Shown: one piece after another, positions 37,343 to 46,793 of the stretch
Position numbering within the stretch: the first letter of the stretch is position 1
Layout of the letters: each line of letters starts with the position of its first letter
Program-made: the position numbers and the translations under genes
Source: an uncultured Eubacteriales bacterium
GTDB taxonomy: Bacteria > Bacillota > Clostridia > Lachnospirales > Lachnospiraceae
Assembly (NCBI GenBank): GCA_949284175.1
Contig: CASDVE010000002.1
Coordinates: 1-64,000, forward strand
Direction: 5' to 3'
Length of the DNA stretch: 64,000 bases
The notes under the pieces: generated by a model
Databases searched by the model: none
Told to the model about the DNA's origin: nothing
What the model saw: only the letters and a program-made list of their open reading frames with translations

Positions 37343-39253
37343 ATGAGAATAAGAAGTTGCATACTAGTTCTTGCCTTAGTTTTATCTATGAGTGCAGGAA
37401 ATATGCAAACCGTGCAAGTAGTGAAAGCCAGCACAGCAACTCAAACACAGACGGACGAGAATCTTCCAGAAAAAGTGATTATTGCGACTGGTATTATGGA
37501 TACGGATTCAAAAGGGAATATGAATACAAATAAGAAAGTGACAAGGGCACAGTTTTCTAAAATCCTTGTGAATGCTTCCCCATTAAAGGATACGGTGGCA
37601 AAGAAAATAAAAACCTCTCTTTTTTCTGATGTAAAGAGCAGTTTTTGGGCAGCACCATACATAAAAATTGCCATTGAACAGGATTTTATGCAGGGGAATT
37701 TGCAAGGAAAATTCCGCCCACAGGATACCATTACATTAAAAGAAGCAGTGAATGGCGTGGTTCGTTTATTAGGATATGAGGATAGTGACTTCAAAGGAAA
37801 TAAAACATCTGCAAAAATGTCTTTTTACTATTCCAATCATTTAAACAAAGGTATTAGCAAGAAACAAAATGAAGGTCTTACAAGAGGTGATGTTGTCAAT
37901 CTGATTTACAATACATTGACAACCAAGACAAAGACAGGGACGGTATATGGAGAAACCCTTGGATATCCATTGAATAAAAAAGGGGATATTGACTATTTGG
38001 CACTTATTGATAATAAAATGAAAGGTCCAATTGTTGCCACAAAAGATTGGACAAAGAAGATCCCATTTTCCGTAAAAAGTGCAGTGATTTATCGAGATAA
38101 TAAAAAGGTAACTTCTAGTTCGATTCAAGTGGATGACGTGTTGTATTACTCAAAAGAATTAAAAACTGTCTGGGCATACAAAGATAAGGTGACTGGAGAA
38201 TATCAAAAAGCCACACCTGATCGCATTAACCCAGAAACGGTAACCGTAGGAGGAAAAGAGTATACGATTGGAACACAAAAGTCTGCTTATGCACTTTCCA
38301 CTATGGGAGAGTTTGAATATGGAGATCGCATTACACTATTATTAGGAAAGGATAATACCGTTGTAGGCGTTAAGGCAGTGGAAGATAAAAATGAGATTAT
38401 CGGTGGTATTATCATTGAAAAAGGAAAACATGAAAATAGCAAAGAAGATGAAGGAGCAACAGTAACCAACTATATTCGCATGGTGGATTCTAAAGGTGTG
38501 GAACATACCTTTGACTGTGATACTGATAAACTCCTTGTAGGAAAACCAGTACAAGTGAGCTATATTGATGATAAGGCAGTCGTCAATGAAGTGGAACTTT
38601 ATGATATCAGTGGAAAAGTGGATGATGAGGCAACAAGCCTTGGTAGCCATAAGTTCGCTGAAGATGCTAATATTTTAGATTATCGTGAAGGGGCTTATAA
38701 GCAGATTAAGGCAAAAGATTTAGCAGGACTTTATTTATATCAAGGAGAGATTAAATACTATCGTTTAAATAAAGATGGAGCAATTACGGATCTGATTGTC
38801 GGTGATGTGACAGGAGAACTCTATGACTATGGTATTTTGATCAGTGCTTCTGAAAGTGGAAATGCTTATATGGCATCTGGTAGCTATACATTTGAAATTG
38901 ATGGAAAAATTCAGAGTGCAACGACCAGCTATAAAATGCTTGTGGACAATGAAAAAGGACCAGCGAGATTCCAGTTTGATGAAAAAGGACAGTTGGCTGG
39001 TATCCGTATGTTGAGCGTTTATGAAGTTCGTTCCATTAGTGAAACAGAAGTATCTGATAGCAGAGATTCTAAAGAAATTGCAGATAATGCAGTTGTGTAT
39101 CTCGTTAAGGATGGTTCTTATTATTCTACAACTTTATCAAAAATCTCTAATTTAGAGCGTTATAAAGTAAATGCGTACTATGACTCCAATGCAAAACGAA
39201 AGGATGTTGTAAGAGTCATTGTAGCAAGAGAAAAGACAGAAAATGAGAGATAA
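37343..39253 (+). CDS. SLH-domain surface protein
   Basis: 636 aa. Signal peptide (core about 6-25, cleavage near VKA), then three S-layer homology motifs in the first 190 residues (VTRAQFSKIL; FWAAPYIKIAIEQDFMQG; LTRGDVVNLIYNTL), which bind secondary cell wall polymer. The rest (about 200-636) is beta-rich and unrecognised. The start at 37343 is preferred because GGAGG lies 8 nt ahead; ATG 37337 is too close. Its 3' end abuts a MacA-like adaptor gene, suggesting it belongs to the exporter's envelope path. Confidence 0.8.
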   Translation: MRIRSCILVLALVLSMSAGNMQTVQVVKASTATQTQTDENLPEKVIIATGIMDTDSKGNMNTNKKVTRAQFSKILVNASPLKDTVAKKIKTSLFSDVKSSFWAAPYIKIAIEQDFMQGNLQGKFRPQDTITLKEAVNGVVRLLGYEDSDFKGNKTSAKMSFYYSNHLNKGISKKQNEGLTRGDVVNLIYNTLTTKTKTGTVYGETLGYPLNKKGDIDYLALIDNKMKGPIVATKDWTKKIPFSVKSAVIYRDNKKVTSSSIQVDDVLYYSKELKTVWAYKDKVTGEYQKATPDRINPETVTVGGKEYTIGTQKSAYALSTMGEFEYGDRITLLLGKDNTVVGVKAVEDKNEIIGGIIIEKGKHENSKEDEGATVTNYIRMVDSKGVEHTFDCDTDKLLVGKPVQVSYIDDKAVVNEVELYDISGKVDDEATSLGSHKFAEDANILDYREGAYKQIKAKDLAGLYLYQGEIKYYRLNKDGAITDLIVGDVTGELYDYGILISASESGNAYMASGSYTFEIDGKIQSATTSYKMLVDNEKGPARFQFDEKGQLAGIRMLSVYEVRSISETEVSDSRDSKEIADNAVVYLVKDGSYYSTTLSKISNLERYKVNAYYDSNAKRKDVVRVIVAREKTENER

Positions 39254-39266
39254 AAGGGAGGAAAGA

Positions 39267-41000
39267 GTGAGAATGGAAGAACAAAAAAAAGAACCACAGC
39301 TTGAACCTAGCATAGAAAAACAGAGCAAAGGGAAAAAAATACTCGCTTTTTTAAAGAGAAAGAAAAAGTGGTTAAAATGGATTATTATTTTAATTATTAT
39401 CGTTGTTGTTGTTATGAAAATTAGAGCAAATGTGACAAAACAGATTGGACAAATGACTCCAAAAGTAAAGACAACCACAATGGAGAAAAGAGATCTGGAA
39501 ATGACACTAACAGGTTCAGGTGTAATTGAGCCACAGGATCAATATACCGTAGTTCCTCTCGTACAAGGGGAGATCTTATCCGCTCCTTTTGAAGAAGGCC
39601 AGCAAGTGAAAAAAGGGGATTTGCTCTATGAAATCGATACAAAAGAAGTGCAAAACTCTATTAAATCAGCAAAATTAAATGTAGAACAGGCACAAAATGC
39701 TTATGATAATGCGGTAAAAGCAAAAGATGATTTAATCTTAACTTCCAATGTATCCGGTTACATTAAAGACTTGAAAGTAAAGGAAGGGGATATGGTAACT
39801 GCGGGAATGCAGATCGCGGATATTTATGATAATACAACGATGTATTTGACTGTTCCTTTTAATACTATGGATGTAAAAGGAAGTTGGGTTGGTAAAAAAG
39901 CAGTGGTATTTGCTGGAGAAGACGAGGAGAGATTGACAGGAACTGTTGTTGAAGTTTCTCCTGTGACAGAAACATTAAGTGGCGGAAGAATTGTAAAGCA
40001 AGTAAAAATCTCTGTTGTGAATCCAGGTGGTTTAACAGATGGATTAACAGGAATTGCCACTGTTGATGGAGTGGAATGCAACGATGAAGGAACTTTTTCT
40101 GTAAAAGAACAGACAACACTGTTAGCTTCAGGAAGTGGTGAAATTAGCTCTTTAAACATTAAAAAGGGAGAAAAAATAAAGGATGGTCAGACCTATGCTA
40201 CCTTAAAAGGGGATACCGTAGATTCTCAGATCAAAAATGCAAAAACTGCATTAGAATCCGCACAACTCACCTTAGAATCCCAACAAGATAGTTTGGACAA
40301 TTATAAGATTACCGCTCCAATCTCTGGACAGGTGATTACAAAAACGAAGAAAAAAGGGGATAAGATTTCTATGTCCTCTCAGACCAGTGCAGAAGGAATG
40401 TCACTGGCAGTTATTTATGATTTATCTTCTCTCAAATTCGAAATGAAAGTGGATGAATTAGACATTAAAAATGTAAAAGTTGGTCAGAAGGTAGAAGTGA
40501 CCTGTGAAGCCTTAGAAGGCAAAAAAATGACAGGACACGTAGAAAATATTAGCTTAAAAAGTGTTAGCCAAAATGGGGTAACACAATATCCTGTTTTAGT
40601 TCGAATGGATAAAGTCTATGATCTATTACCAGGTATGAATGTGGATAGCAAGATTATTGTAAAGAAAGAAAAACAGGTGGATAGCCTTCCATTAGAATGT
40701 CTACAACGGGGCAATGTGGTGTATGTAAAAGAAGAAGGAAGCGACAGCGAGCAGAATACCACAAAGAAAACAGGGACAGAGGCGTTAACAGCCACTCAAA
40801 ATGGTGGCATTCCAGCTGGATTTAAAGAAGTGAACGTTCAAGTTGGAATTGATGATGGAGATTATGTGCAGATTAAGAGTGGATTACAAGAAGGAGATCA
40901 GATTTATGTTCCTAGCCCACAACAGTCAACCCTCGATATGTATATGAGCGGGGCTTATGCAGGGGATAGTTCTTCAGAAAGTAGCTCTGCTACGGAGTAA
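39267..41000 (+). CDS. MacA/HlyD-type efflux adaptor protein
   Basis: About 577 aa. A basic N-terminus and one transmembrane helix (about 27-49) are followed by split biotinyl-lipoyl domains around two short coiled coils, beta-barrel segments and a C-terminal part ending in a Ser/Ala tail. The repeated lipoyl motif SGSGEISSLNIKKG indicates an internal duplication. Gram-positive MacA homologues link an ABC exporter to the envelope. The GTG start at 39267 has AGGGAGG 5 nt ahead; ATG 39273 or 39243 are alternatives. It overlaps no gene but follows the SLH gene within 13 bp. Confidence 0.85.
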   Translation: MRMEEQKKEPQLEPSIEKQSKGKKILAFLKRKKKWLKWIIILIIIVVVVMKIRANVTKQIGQMTPKVKTTTMEKRDLEMTLTGSGVIEPQDQYTVVPLVQGEILSAPFEEGQQVKKGDLLYEIDTKEVQNSIKSAKLNVEQAQNAYDNAVKAKDDLILTSNVSGYIKDLKVKEGDMVTAGMQIADIYDNTTMYLTVPFNTMDVKGSWVGKKAVVFAGEDEERLTGTVVEVSPVTETLSGGRIVKQVKISVVNPGGLTDGLTGIATVDGVECNDEGTFSVKEQTTLLASGSGEISSLNIKKGEKIKDGQTYATLKGDTVDSQIKNAKTALESAQLTLESQQDSLDNYKITAPISGQVITKTKKKGDKISMSSQTSAEGMSLAVIYDLSSLKFEMKVDELDIKNVKVGQKVEVTCEALEGKKMTGHVENISLKSVSQNGVTQYPVLVRMDKVYDLLPGMNVDSKIIVKKEKQVDSLPLECLQRGNVVYVKEEGSDSEQNTTKKTGTEALTATQNGGIPAGFKEVNVQVGIDDGDYVQIKSGLQEGDQIYVPSPQQSTLDMYMSGAYAGDSSSESSSATE

Positions 41001-41012
41001 GGGGGAATTGTC

Positions 41013-41732
41013 ATGGAACAAAAACAACCATTAATTTACTTAAAAGATGTATATAAAATCTATCGGATGGGGAATACCGAAGTTCGTGCTAGCAATGGGA
41101 TCAATTTATCCATTTATCGAGGAGAAATGGTAGCTATTGTTGGTAAATCAGGAAGTGGTAAGTCAACCATTATGAATATTATCGGAGCTTTGGATGTTCC
41201 CACAACGGGAGAATATTATTTGGATGGAAAAAATGTCAATTCCATGGACGATGATGAATTGGCAAAGATAAGAAATCAAAAGATAGGATTTATTTTCCAA
41301 CAATATAATTTATTGCCTAAAATGAATTTATTAGAAAATGTGGAACTGCCCTTGCTCTATGCAGGGGTTCGAGAAAAAAAGAGATATGAACTAGCCATGG
41401 CATCCCTTGAAAAGGTAGGGCTTTCTGATAAGTGGAAAAATAAGCCAAACCAGTTATCTGGTGGACAGCAACAGCGTGTTTCCATCGCAAGGGCGTTAGC
41501 GGGTTCTCCTTCTTTAATTCTTGCCGATGAGCCAACAGGAGCTCTTGATTCGAGAACAAGTAGAGAGGTATTAGACTTCTTAAAACAATTAAACGAAGAG
41601 GGCAACACCATCGTGATTATCACCCATGATAATAGCATTGCGTTGGAAGCAAAAAGAGTTGTACGTATCAAAGATGGACAGATTATTTTTGATGGCACAG
41701 CGGATGAATACAGAAAGCAGGTGGGAGAATGA
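41013..41732 (+). CDS. MacB-type ABC exporter ATPase
   Basis: 239 aa. Walker A GKSGSGKST (residues 44-52), Q-loop FQQYNLL, signature LSGGQQQR and Walker B LILADEPTGALD followed by the H-loop ITHD are all intact. It belongs to the LolD/MacB/FtsE ATPase group. It overlaps the permease gene by 4 bp and follows the adaptor by 12 bp. Confidence 0.93.
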   Translation: MEQKQPLIYLKDVYKIYRMGNTEVRASNGINLSIYRGEMVAIVGKSGSGKSTIMNIIGALDVPTTGEYYLDGKNVNSMDDDELAKIRNQKIGFIFQQYNLLPKMNLLENVELPLLYAGVREKKRYELAMASLEKVGLSDKWKNKPNQLSGGQQQRVSIARALAGSPSLILADEPTGALDSRTSREVLDFLKQLNEEGNTIVIITHDNSIALEAKRVVRIKDGQIIFDGTADEYRKQVGE

Positions 41733-42907
41733 GTTTTTATCAAGCATTTAAAATGGCGTGGGAAAGCATTCTTGGCAATAAAATGAGAACATTCCTCACC
41801 ATGCTTGGCATGATTATAGGTGTAGCATCGGTTATCGCTCTTGTCAGTTTAATGCAGGGAATGATTAGCTTTTCTAAAGAACAGTATAAAGATATGGGAA
41901 GTGATCAGCTTACGGTAACTTTGACAGCAAAATCGGATAAAAAGCCGATGAAAGAAGAAGAAATGTATGAATTTGTAGAGGATAATACAGAGTTATACAA
42001 TCAGATCACACCACAGATTACATCAACACTACTTCTTAGAAGAGGAGATCATAAACTAGAAAATCGTACAGTCACTGGTGTTAATGAGTCCTATTTGGAT
42101 ATTGCTAAGTTAAAATTAGATGAAGGACGATTTTTAACCTATGGCGATATGGAAACGAGAAAAAAAGTTTGCGTCATTGGTAGTTATACCAATCAAAAGT
42201 TATTTCCGGATGTAGATCCGATTGGACAAAATATTCGTGTTGGGAATGATACCTTTGAAGTGATTGGAGTCTTAAAAGAGAAAGCCGATTCCACAGAAGG
42301 TAGCAGTGATGATTGTATCTACGTTCCTTATGCAACTCTTGCAAAAGTATCCTTTCAAGGAAGAATTATGACTTATGTTATCACTGGGAAAGATGATAAC
42401 AGAATGAAAGAGGCTAAAAAAGTCTTGGAGCAATTTTTATATGATCGCTATCATACTGATGAAGCGTATAGTGTGTTTAGTTTAACAGAACTCCTTGATA
42501 TGATGGATCAAATGACGGGCATGATGCAAAACATTTTAGTTGGTATCGCAGGAATTTCCCTTCTCGTAGCAGGTATTGGTATTATGAATATTATGCTTGT
42601 ATCTGTGACAGAGCGAACAAAGGAAATTGGAATCCGAAAGTCATTGGGAGCGAGAAGAAGAGATATTATGCGTCAGTTTGTTTTAGAAGCTGGCATGGTC
42701 AGCACAATAGGCGGTATTTTGGGCATTATCTTAGGTGGAACAGCTACCACGATGCTTGGAAATATGATCAATTTAAAGGCTTCGCCATCCATCGGGGCAA
42801 TCATACTAGCTTCTGGTGTATCCGCAGGAATTGGAATTATATTCGGATATCTTCCTGCCAATAAGGCGGCGAAGTTAAATCCAATTGATGCCTTAAGAAA
42901 TGAATAA
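41729..42907 (+). CDS. MacB/FtsX-type ABC exporter permease
   Basis: 392 aa. First helix about 20-40, a large extracellular MacB-PCD domain (about 45-260), then three helices (about 268-375), as in type VII ABC exporters. The motif ERTKEIGIRKSLGARRRDI marks the cytoplasmic coupling loop. With the adaptor and ATPase it forms a tripartite exporter of peptides, lipids or drugs; the cargo is unknown. Confidence 0.92.
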   Translation: MSFYQAFKMAWESILGNKMRTFLTMLGMIIGVASVIALVSLMQGMISFSKEQYKDMGSDQLTVTLTAKSDKKPMKEEEMYEFVEDNTELYNQITPQITSTLLLRRGDHKLENRTVTGVNESYLDIAKLKLDEGRFLTYGDMETRKKVCVIGSYTNQKLFPDVDPIGQNIRVGNDTFEVIGVLKEKADSTEGSSDDCIYVPYATLAKVSFQGRIMTYVITGKDDNRMKEAKKVLEQFLYDRYHTDEAYSVFSLTELLDMMDQMTGMMQNILVGIAGISLLVAGIGIMNIMLVSVTERTKEIGIRKSLGARRRDIMRQFVLEAGMVSTIGGILGIILGGTATTMLGNMINLKASPSIGAIILASGVSAGIGIIFGYLPANKAAKLNPIDALRNE

Positions 42908-42926
42908 AACGTAGCGATGAAAAATG

Positions 42927-42978
42927 GAGCTATTGCAAAAGTGGAAAGAAGATTCCCAAGAGCAATAGCTCTATTTTC
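42927..42978 (+). terminator. Terminator of the exporter operon
   Basis: GAGCTATTGC (42927-42936) and GCAATAGCTC (42962-42971) form a perfect 10-bp stem with a 25-nt loop, followed by TATTTTCC. Confidence 0.7.
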
Positions 42979-43040
42979 CTATCTTGATAGTTTCTTTTCC
43001 AAATGTTTTCATCATTTATCATTTTTTAATGGAGGTGATA

Positions 43041-43100
43041 ATGAATAATATTAATATAAAATACATAAATTTACCGATTTATATACATAAAAATAATTAA
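43041..43100 (+). CDS. 19-residue small ORF with a very strong ribosome site
   Basis: GGAGGTGAT at 43031-43039, a near-perfect match to the 16S rRNA tail, stands 5 nt before ATG. The peptide starts MNNINIKYIN and is rich in Asn, Ile and Tyr. It stops just before an ARG-box-like site and the argF promoter. It holds no arginine codons, so it is not a simple arginine attenuator. It may be a real small protein or relic. Confidence 0.35.
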   Translation: MNNINIKYINLPIYIHKNN

Positions 43101-43101
43101 A

Positions 43102-43118
43102 ATATGAATAAAAAACAT
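43102..43118 (+). promoter_or_regulatory. ARG-box-like site
   Basis: ATATGAATAAAAAACAT closely resembles the ArgR operator core (CATGAATAAAAATTCAA) known in Firmicutes. It lies 40 bp upstream of the argF -35 element. Repression by arginine via ArgR is a reasonable inference. Confidence 0.45.
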
Positions 43119-43157
43119 TATTTTAATGTATAAAATTAAAAAATATGCAAAAAACTT

Positions 43158-43186
43158 TTGACTTTCCTCTTTTCAGTTGCTATAAT
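43158..43186 (+). promoter_or_regulatory. argF promoter
   Basis: TTGACT (43158-43163), 17 bp, TATAAT (43181-43186), 67 bp before the ATG. Confidence 0.8.
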
Positions 43187-43252
43187 GAGCAAAAAGGAAC
43201 TGGTAACAAGATCCAATGGGATAGATCAGGAGAAAAAGGAGAGGTTAAAAGG

Positions 43253-44194
43253 ATGAATATAAAAGGAAGAAGTTTTTTAACATTAAAGGATTTTACAAAA
43301 GAAGAGATTGAAGGATTGCTGGATTTAGCCAGTCAGTTAAAAGCGGATAAGAAAAAAGGAATTACAGGCAATCGTTTAAAAGGAAAAAATATTGCATTAA
43401 TTTTTGAAAAGCCATCCACTCGTACAAGATGTGCTTTTACCGTTGGATGCGTGGACGAAGGGGGACATCCAGAGTACTTAGGAAAAGATGATATTCAACT
43501 TGGACATAAAGAATCCGTAGAGGATACGGCAAGAGTGTTAGGCAGAATGTTTGATGGAATTGAATTTCGTGGATTCAAACAGGAAAATGTGGAAAAACTA
43601 GCAAAATATAGTGGAGTACCTGTATGGAATGGATTGACAGACGAATATCATCCAACACAGATCTTGGCGGATATGCTTACATTAAAAGAACATTTTGGAT
43701 ATTTAAAAGGGTTGCATTTTGTATACGCTGGAGATGGAAGAAATAATATGGCAAATTCTCTTATGATCGGCTGTTCTAAATTAGGGCTTCATTTTACATT
43801 GATCGCACCAAAAGTTTTATGGCCAAAAGAAGAGCTGATTGACATTTGTAATGGCTATGCAAAAGAATCAGAAGGAACAATTTCCTTATCAGAAGACGTG
43901 AATGCCGTACAAGGGGCAGATGCTATCTATACGGATGTATGGTGCTCTATGGGAGAAGAAGAAAAAGCGGGAGAACGAATCGCCCTTTTAAAACCATACC
44001 AAGTTAATGCAGAACTGCTGAAAAAGACTGGAAAAGATACAACCGTTGTGATGCATTGCCTGCCAGCTGTAAAGGGAAATGAGATCACAGAAGAAGTATT
44101 TGAACAATATGCGGATATTATTTTTGAAGAGGCAGAAAATCGTATGCACACAATTAAAGCGGTTATGGTGGCAACACTTGGAGAAGAAAAATAA
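43253..44194 (+). CDS. argF: Ornithine carbamoyltransferase
   Basis: 313-aa enzyme making citrulline from ornithine and carbamoyl phosphate. The carbamoyl phosphate site STRTR (Ser55-Arg59) and the HCLP motif (His268-Pro271) that marks ornithine rather than aspartate specificity are intact. The start at 43253 has AAAAGGATG context with GGAGAGG further up; a frame extending to 43145 crosses the promoter. It stands alone with an ARG-box-like site, which favours the biosynthetic role over arginine deiminase catabolism. Confidence 0.93.
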   Translation: MNIKGRSFLTLKDFTKEEIEGLLDLASQLKADKKKGITGNRLKGKNIALIFEKPSTRTRCAFTVGCVDEGGHPEYLGKDDIQLGHKESVEDTARVLGRMFDGIEFRGFKQENVEKLAKYSGVPVWNGLTDEYHPTQILADMLTLKEHFGYLKGLHFVYAGDGRNNMANSLMIGCSKLGLHFTLIAPKVLWPKEELIDICNGYAKESEGTISLSEDVNAVQGADAIYTDVWCSMGEEEKAGERIALLKPYQVNAELLKKTGKDTTVVMHCLPAVKGNEITEEVFEQYADIIFEEAENRMHTIKAVMVATLGEEK

Positions 44195-44207
44195 AGAAAC
44201 GTTCATA

Positions 44208-44247
44208 AAAAATGCAAGTTGATTTTATATCAACTCGCATTTTTTTG
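44208..44247 (+). terminator. argF terminator
   Basis: AAAAATGCAAGTTGAT pairs with ATCAACTCGCATTTTT (one mismatch), followed by T residues. Positions 44248-44503 hold only AT-rich DNA with no supported feature. Confidence 0.85.
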
Positions 44248-44503
44248 TTATAGGAAATTCCTCCCAAACTGCCCTCATACGGTAAAGAGTGTGCAACGTA
44301 CACTTTGTTTTATACACAGAAATGATATTTTCTAATATATAAGGAATATGAGTAACATGGAGCAAAAGATAATAAAAGTTTCGATAGTTAATTTTAGGAT
44401 AATATGTATAATATTTACTTTTTATTAACAGAAAAAATAATAAAAATAACATTAAAGTACAATTTTGCACACCCTCTATATATGCAATTGTGATCAAATA
44501 ATA

Positions 44504-44532
44504 TTGAAAATAGAGGGGTTGAATAATACAAT
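44504..44532 (+). promoter_or_regulatory. Promoter of the PTS-aldolase-DhaKL cluster
   Basis: TTGAAA (44504-44509), 17 bp, TACAAT (44527-44532), 60 bp before the first gene. Confidence 0.6.
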
Positions 44533-44543
44533 TTATATATGAA

Positions 44544-44557
44544 AAACGAATTCGTTT
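44544..44557 (+). promoter_or_regulatory. 14-bp palindromic operator candidate
   Basis: AAACGAATTCGTTT is a perfect palindrome 12 bp downstream of the -10 element and 35 bp before the IIA gene. A site for the PRD regulator encoded in the cluster, or another repressor, is a plausible reading. Confidence 0.45.
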
Positions 44558-44591
44558 CTAAAATAGTATTTTTTATGGAAAGGAGGACAGT

Positions 44592-45062
44592 ATGAAAAAA
44601 GATATGATTTTTAAAGAGCTGATACAACTGGATTGGGAGGTTGAAAATCAGGATGATTTTTTTAATAAAATAGCACAGAAACTAAAAAGGTTAGGCTATG
44701 TAAAAGAAACTTATGAGGAAGCATTAAAAAGGAGGGAAGAGAACTATCCGACGGCACTTCCAATTGCACCTTATCCAGTGGCGATACCACACGCAGATCC
44801 AGAGCATATCAAAAAGCCATTTATTGCTTCAACAAGGTTAAAAAAACCAGTTGAATGGAGAGAAATGGCGAATAATGATGTGATACATCATGTGCAAATT
44901 ATATTTGTATTAGGATTTGTACAGTCGGAGGAACATATTGAGCTTTTGCAGGTTTTGATCGAGAATTTACAAAATGTAGAACTGATGAAACATTTTATGA
45001 GCGTAACTAGTGAAGATGAATATTATGAACTTATATGTGAAATGAAAGGCATGGATTCATAA
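44592..45062 (+). CDS. PTS sugar transporter subunit IIA (galactitol/fructose type)
   Basis: 156-aa cytoplasmic EIIA of the mannitol/fructose fold. The phosphorylated residue is His67 in AIPHADPEHI. It hands phosphate from HPr to the separate IIB. It opens an eight-gene cluster whose IIB and IIC partners follow within 35 bp each. Confidence 0.88.
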   Translation: MKKDMIFKELIQLDWEVENQDDFFNKIAQKLKRLGYVKETYEEALKRREENYPTALPIAPYPVAIPHADPEHIKKPFIASTRLKKPVEWREMANNDVIHHVQIIFVLGFVQSEEHIELLQVLIENLQNVELMKHFMSVTSEDEYYELICEMKGMDS

Positions 45063-45086
45063 GGAGAAGAGTAGGAGGAAAAAGTT

Positions 45087-45380
45087 ATGGCAGTAAGAGT
45101 AATTGTAGCATGTGGAAGTGGAGTGGCAACATCTCAAACAGTTGCAAGTAAGGTAAATCGAATGTTAAAGGAAAAAAATATTAATGCAGTAGTGGAAGCC
45201 GTAGATTTAAAATCTGTGGATCGTTATATGGAAGGAAGTGCTGCCTATATTACAATTGTAAAAAATACAAAAGAATATCCAATTCCTGTTATCAATGGGA
45301 TTGCATTTTTGACTGGGGTAGGAAAAGATAAGGAGTTTGAGAAATTAGTGGAAGCAATTGAACATTATCGAGTGAAATAA
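45087..45380 (+). CDS. PTS subunit IIB (galactitol type)
   Basis: 97 aa with the phosphocysteine Cys9 in the loop VACGSGVATSQ, typical of the galactitol/lactose-like IIB fold. It phosphorylates the sugar brought in by the IIC behind it. Confidence 0.9.
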   Translation: MAVRVIVACGSGVATSQTVASKVNRMLKEKNINAVVEAVDLKSVDRYMEGSAAYITIVKNTKEYPIPVINGIAFLTGVGKDKEFEKLVEAIEHYRVK

Positions 45381-45413
45381 AGGAGAAAATATTGTAAAGG
45401 GAGGAAGGAACGG

Positions 45414-46772
45414 ATGCAGATATTAGAAAATAGTGTTAACTTTTTGCTAGGGTTAGGAGCAGCAGTATTTGTACCGATTATCATTATTATTGCGGGATTG
45501 TTAGTAAGAATGAAGATAAAAGATGCCATCTCTTCAGGTATCACTCTTGGTGTGGCGTTTTCGGGAATGACAATGTTAATTAACTATATGACAGGTGCCA
45601 TTACTCCAGCAGCAGAGGCGATGGTAAAGACAATTGGAATAGAATTGCCAATCACAGATGGTGGATGGACAACGATGTCCACAATTTCATGGTCATGGCC
45701 TTATGCTTTTTTAATGTTCCCATTAGTTATAGGTATTAATATTCTCTTATTGGTGTTAAAGAAAACCGATACTTTTAATGCAGATTTATGGAACGTATGG
45801 GGAAAAATTTTTACAGCAGTAGCAGCCTATTATATTACGAAAAGTGTGATCATTGCGTTTATTATTGCAGCAATTCAAACAGTATTTGAATTGAAAAGTG
45901 CAGATTTTCATCAATACCGTGTGGAAAAACTATCAGGAATTCCGGGCGTTACGTGTACACATAAAATGGTATTTCTTGCAGCTCCAATGTATCCAGTGGA
46001 TTGGGTTTTAAGAAAGATTCCAGCATTGAATAAATCTTTTGATGCTAGTGATCTAAAGGATAAAGTTGGTATTTTTGCAGAAAATCATGTGCTTGGATTT
46101 ATTTTGGGAATTATTTTCGGAATTCTGGCACGATATGATGTTGCGGGAGTTTTGACTTTGGGGGTACAGTGTGCAACAGCACTTACGTTATTCCCTGTGA
46201 TTTCTAAATATTTTATGCAGGCGTTAGAGCCGATTTCTAATGCAGTATCAGAATTTATGCAAAATAAATTTTCAGATAGAGAGTTATATGTGGGACTTGA
46301 TTGGCCATTTTTAGGTGGTTCTAACGAAATTTGGTTGGCTGTTATTTGGACAATTCCAGTGACTCTTATTATGGCATTTTTCTTACCAGGTAATAAAATT
46401 CTTCCATTTGCAGGAATTATCAATATTGCCATTGCAGTACCTGCTTATTTTGTCTGTCAAGGGAATATTATTCGTATGTTAATTCAATGTACACTATTTA
46501 CACCAGCATTTTTATGGATAGGAACACAGTTTGCTCCATTTATGACGGAGTTAGCCAATACAACAGGAGCAGTATCTCTTGCACAAGGGCAACAAATTTC
46601 TAATTCAAGTATTGATGGACCAATTTTTACTTATGCGTTATCCCATGTTATGAAAATTGTGGATGGAGATTTTATTCCGTTGATTGTCTTAATTATATGG
46701 ATTGTATGTTTTATATGTTATTCAAGAAGTTTAATTCGGGAAAGGAAAGCAGGTGAAGCAACAGCTAAGTAG
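45414..46772 (+). CDS. PTS subunit IIC (galactitol type)
   Basis: 452-aa membrane permease with ten or more hydrophobic segments and the GatC-family pattern, including WSWPYAFLMFPLVIG and LDWPFLGGSNE. Galactitol-type IICs also carry other polyols and ketoses, so the sugar cannot be named. The absence of a polyol dehydrogenase in the cluster argues for a substrate already at ketose level, or one oxidised elsewhere. Confidence 0.9.
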   Translation: MQILENSVNFLLGLGAAVFVPIIIIIAGLLVRMKIKDAISSGITLGVAFSGMTMLINYMTGAITPAAEAMVKTIGIELPITDGGWTTMSTISWSWPYAFLMFPLVIGINILLLVLKKTDTFNADLWNVWGKIFTAVAAYYITKSVIIAFIIAAIQTVFELKSADFHQYRVEKLSGIPGVTCTHKMVFLAAPMYPVDWVLRKIPALNKSFDASDLKDKVGIFAENHVLGFILGIIFGILARYDVAGVLTLGVQCATALTLFPVISKYFMQALEPISNAVSEFMQNKFSDRELYVGLDWPFLGGSNEIWLAVIWTIPVTLIMAFFLPGNKILPFAGIINIAIAVPAYFVCQGNIIRMLIQCTLFTPAFLWIGTQFAPFMTELANTTGAVSLAQGQQISNSSIDGPIFTYALSHVMKIVDGDFIPLIVLIIWIVCFICYSRSLIRERKAGEATAK

Positions 46773-46793
46773 GAAATATACTGGCTATATGAT

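Noticed and set aside
44225..44497. Minus-strand 90-codon frame between argF and the PTS cluster
   Set aside because: Low-complexity Leu/Tyr/Ile composition from AT-rich DNA; it overlaps the argF terminator and has no ribosome site.
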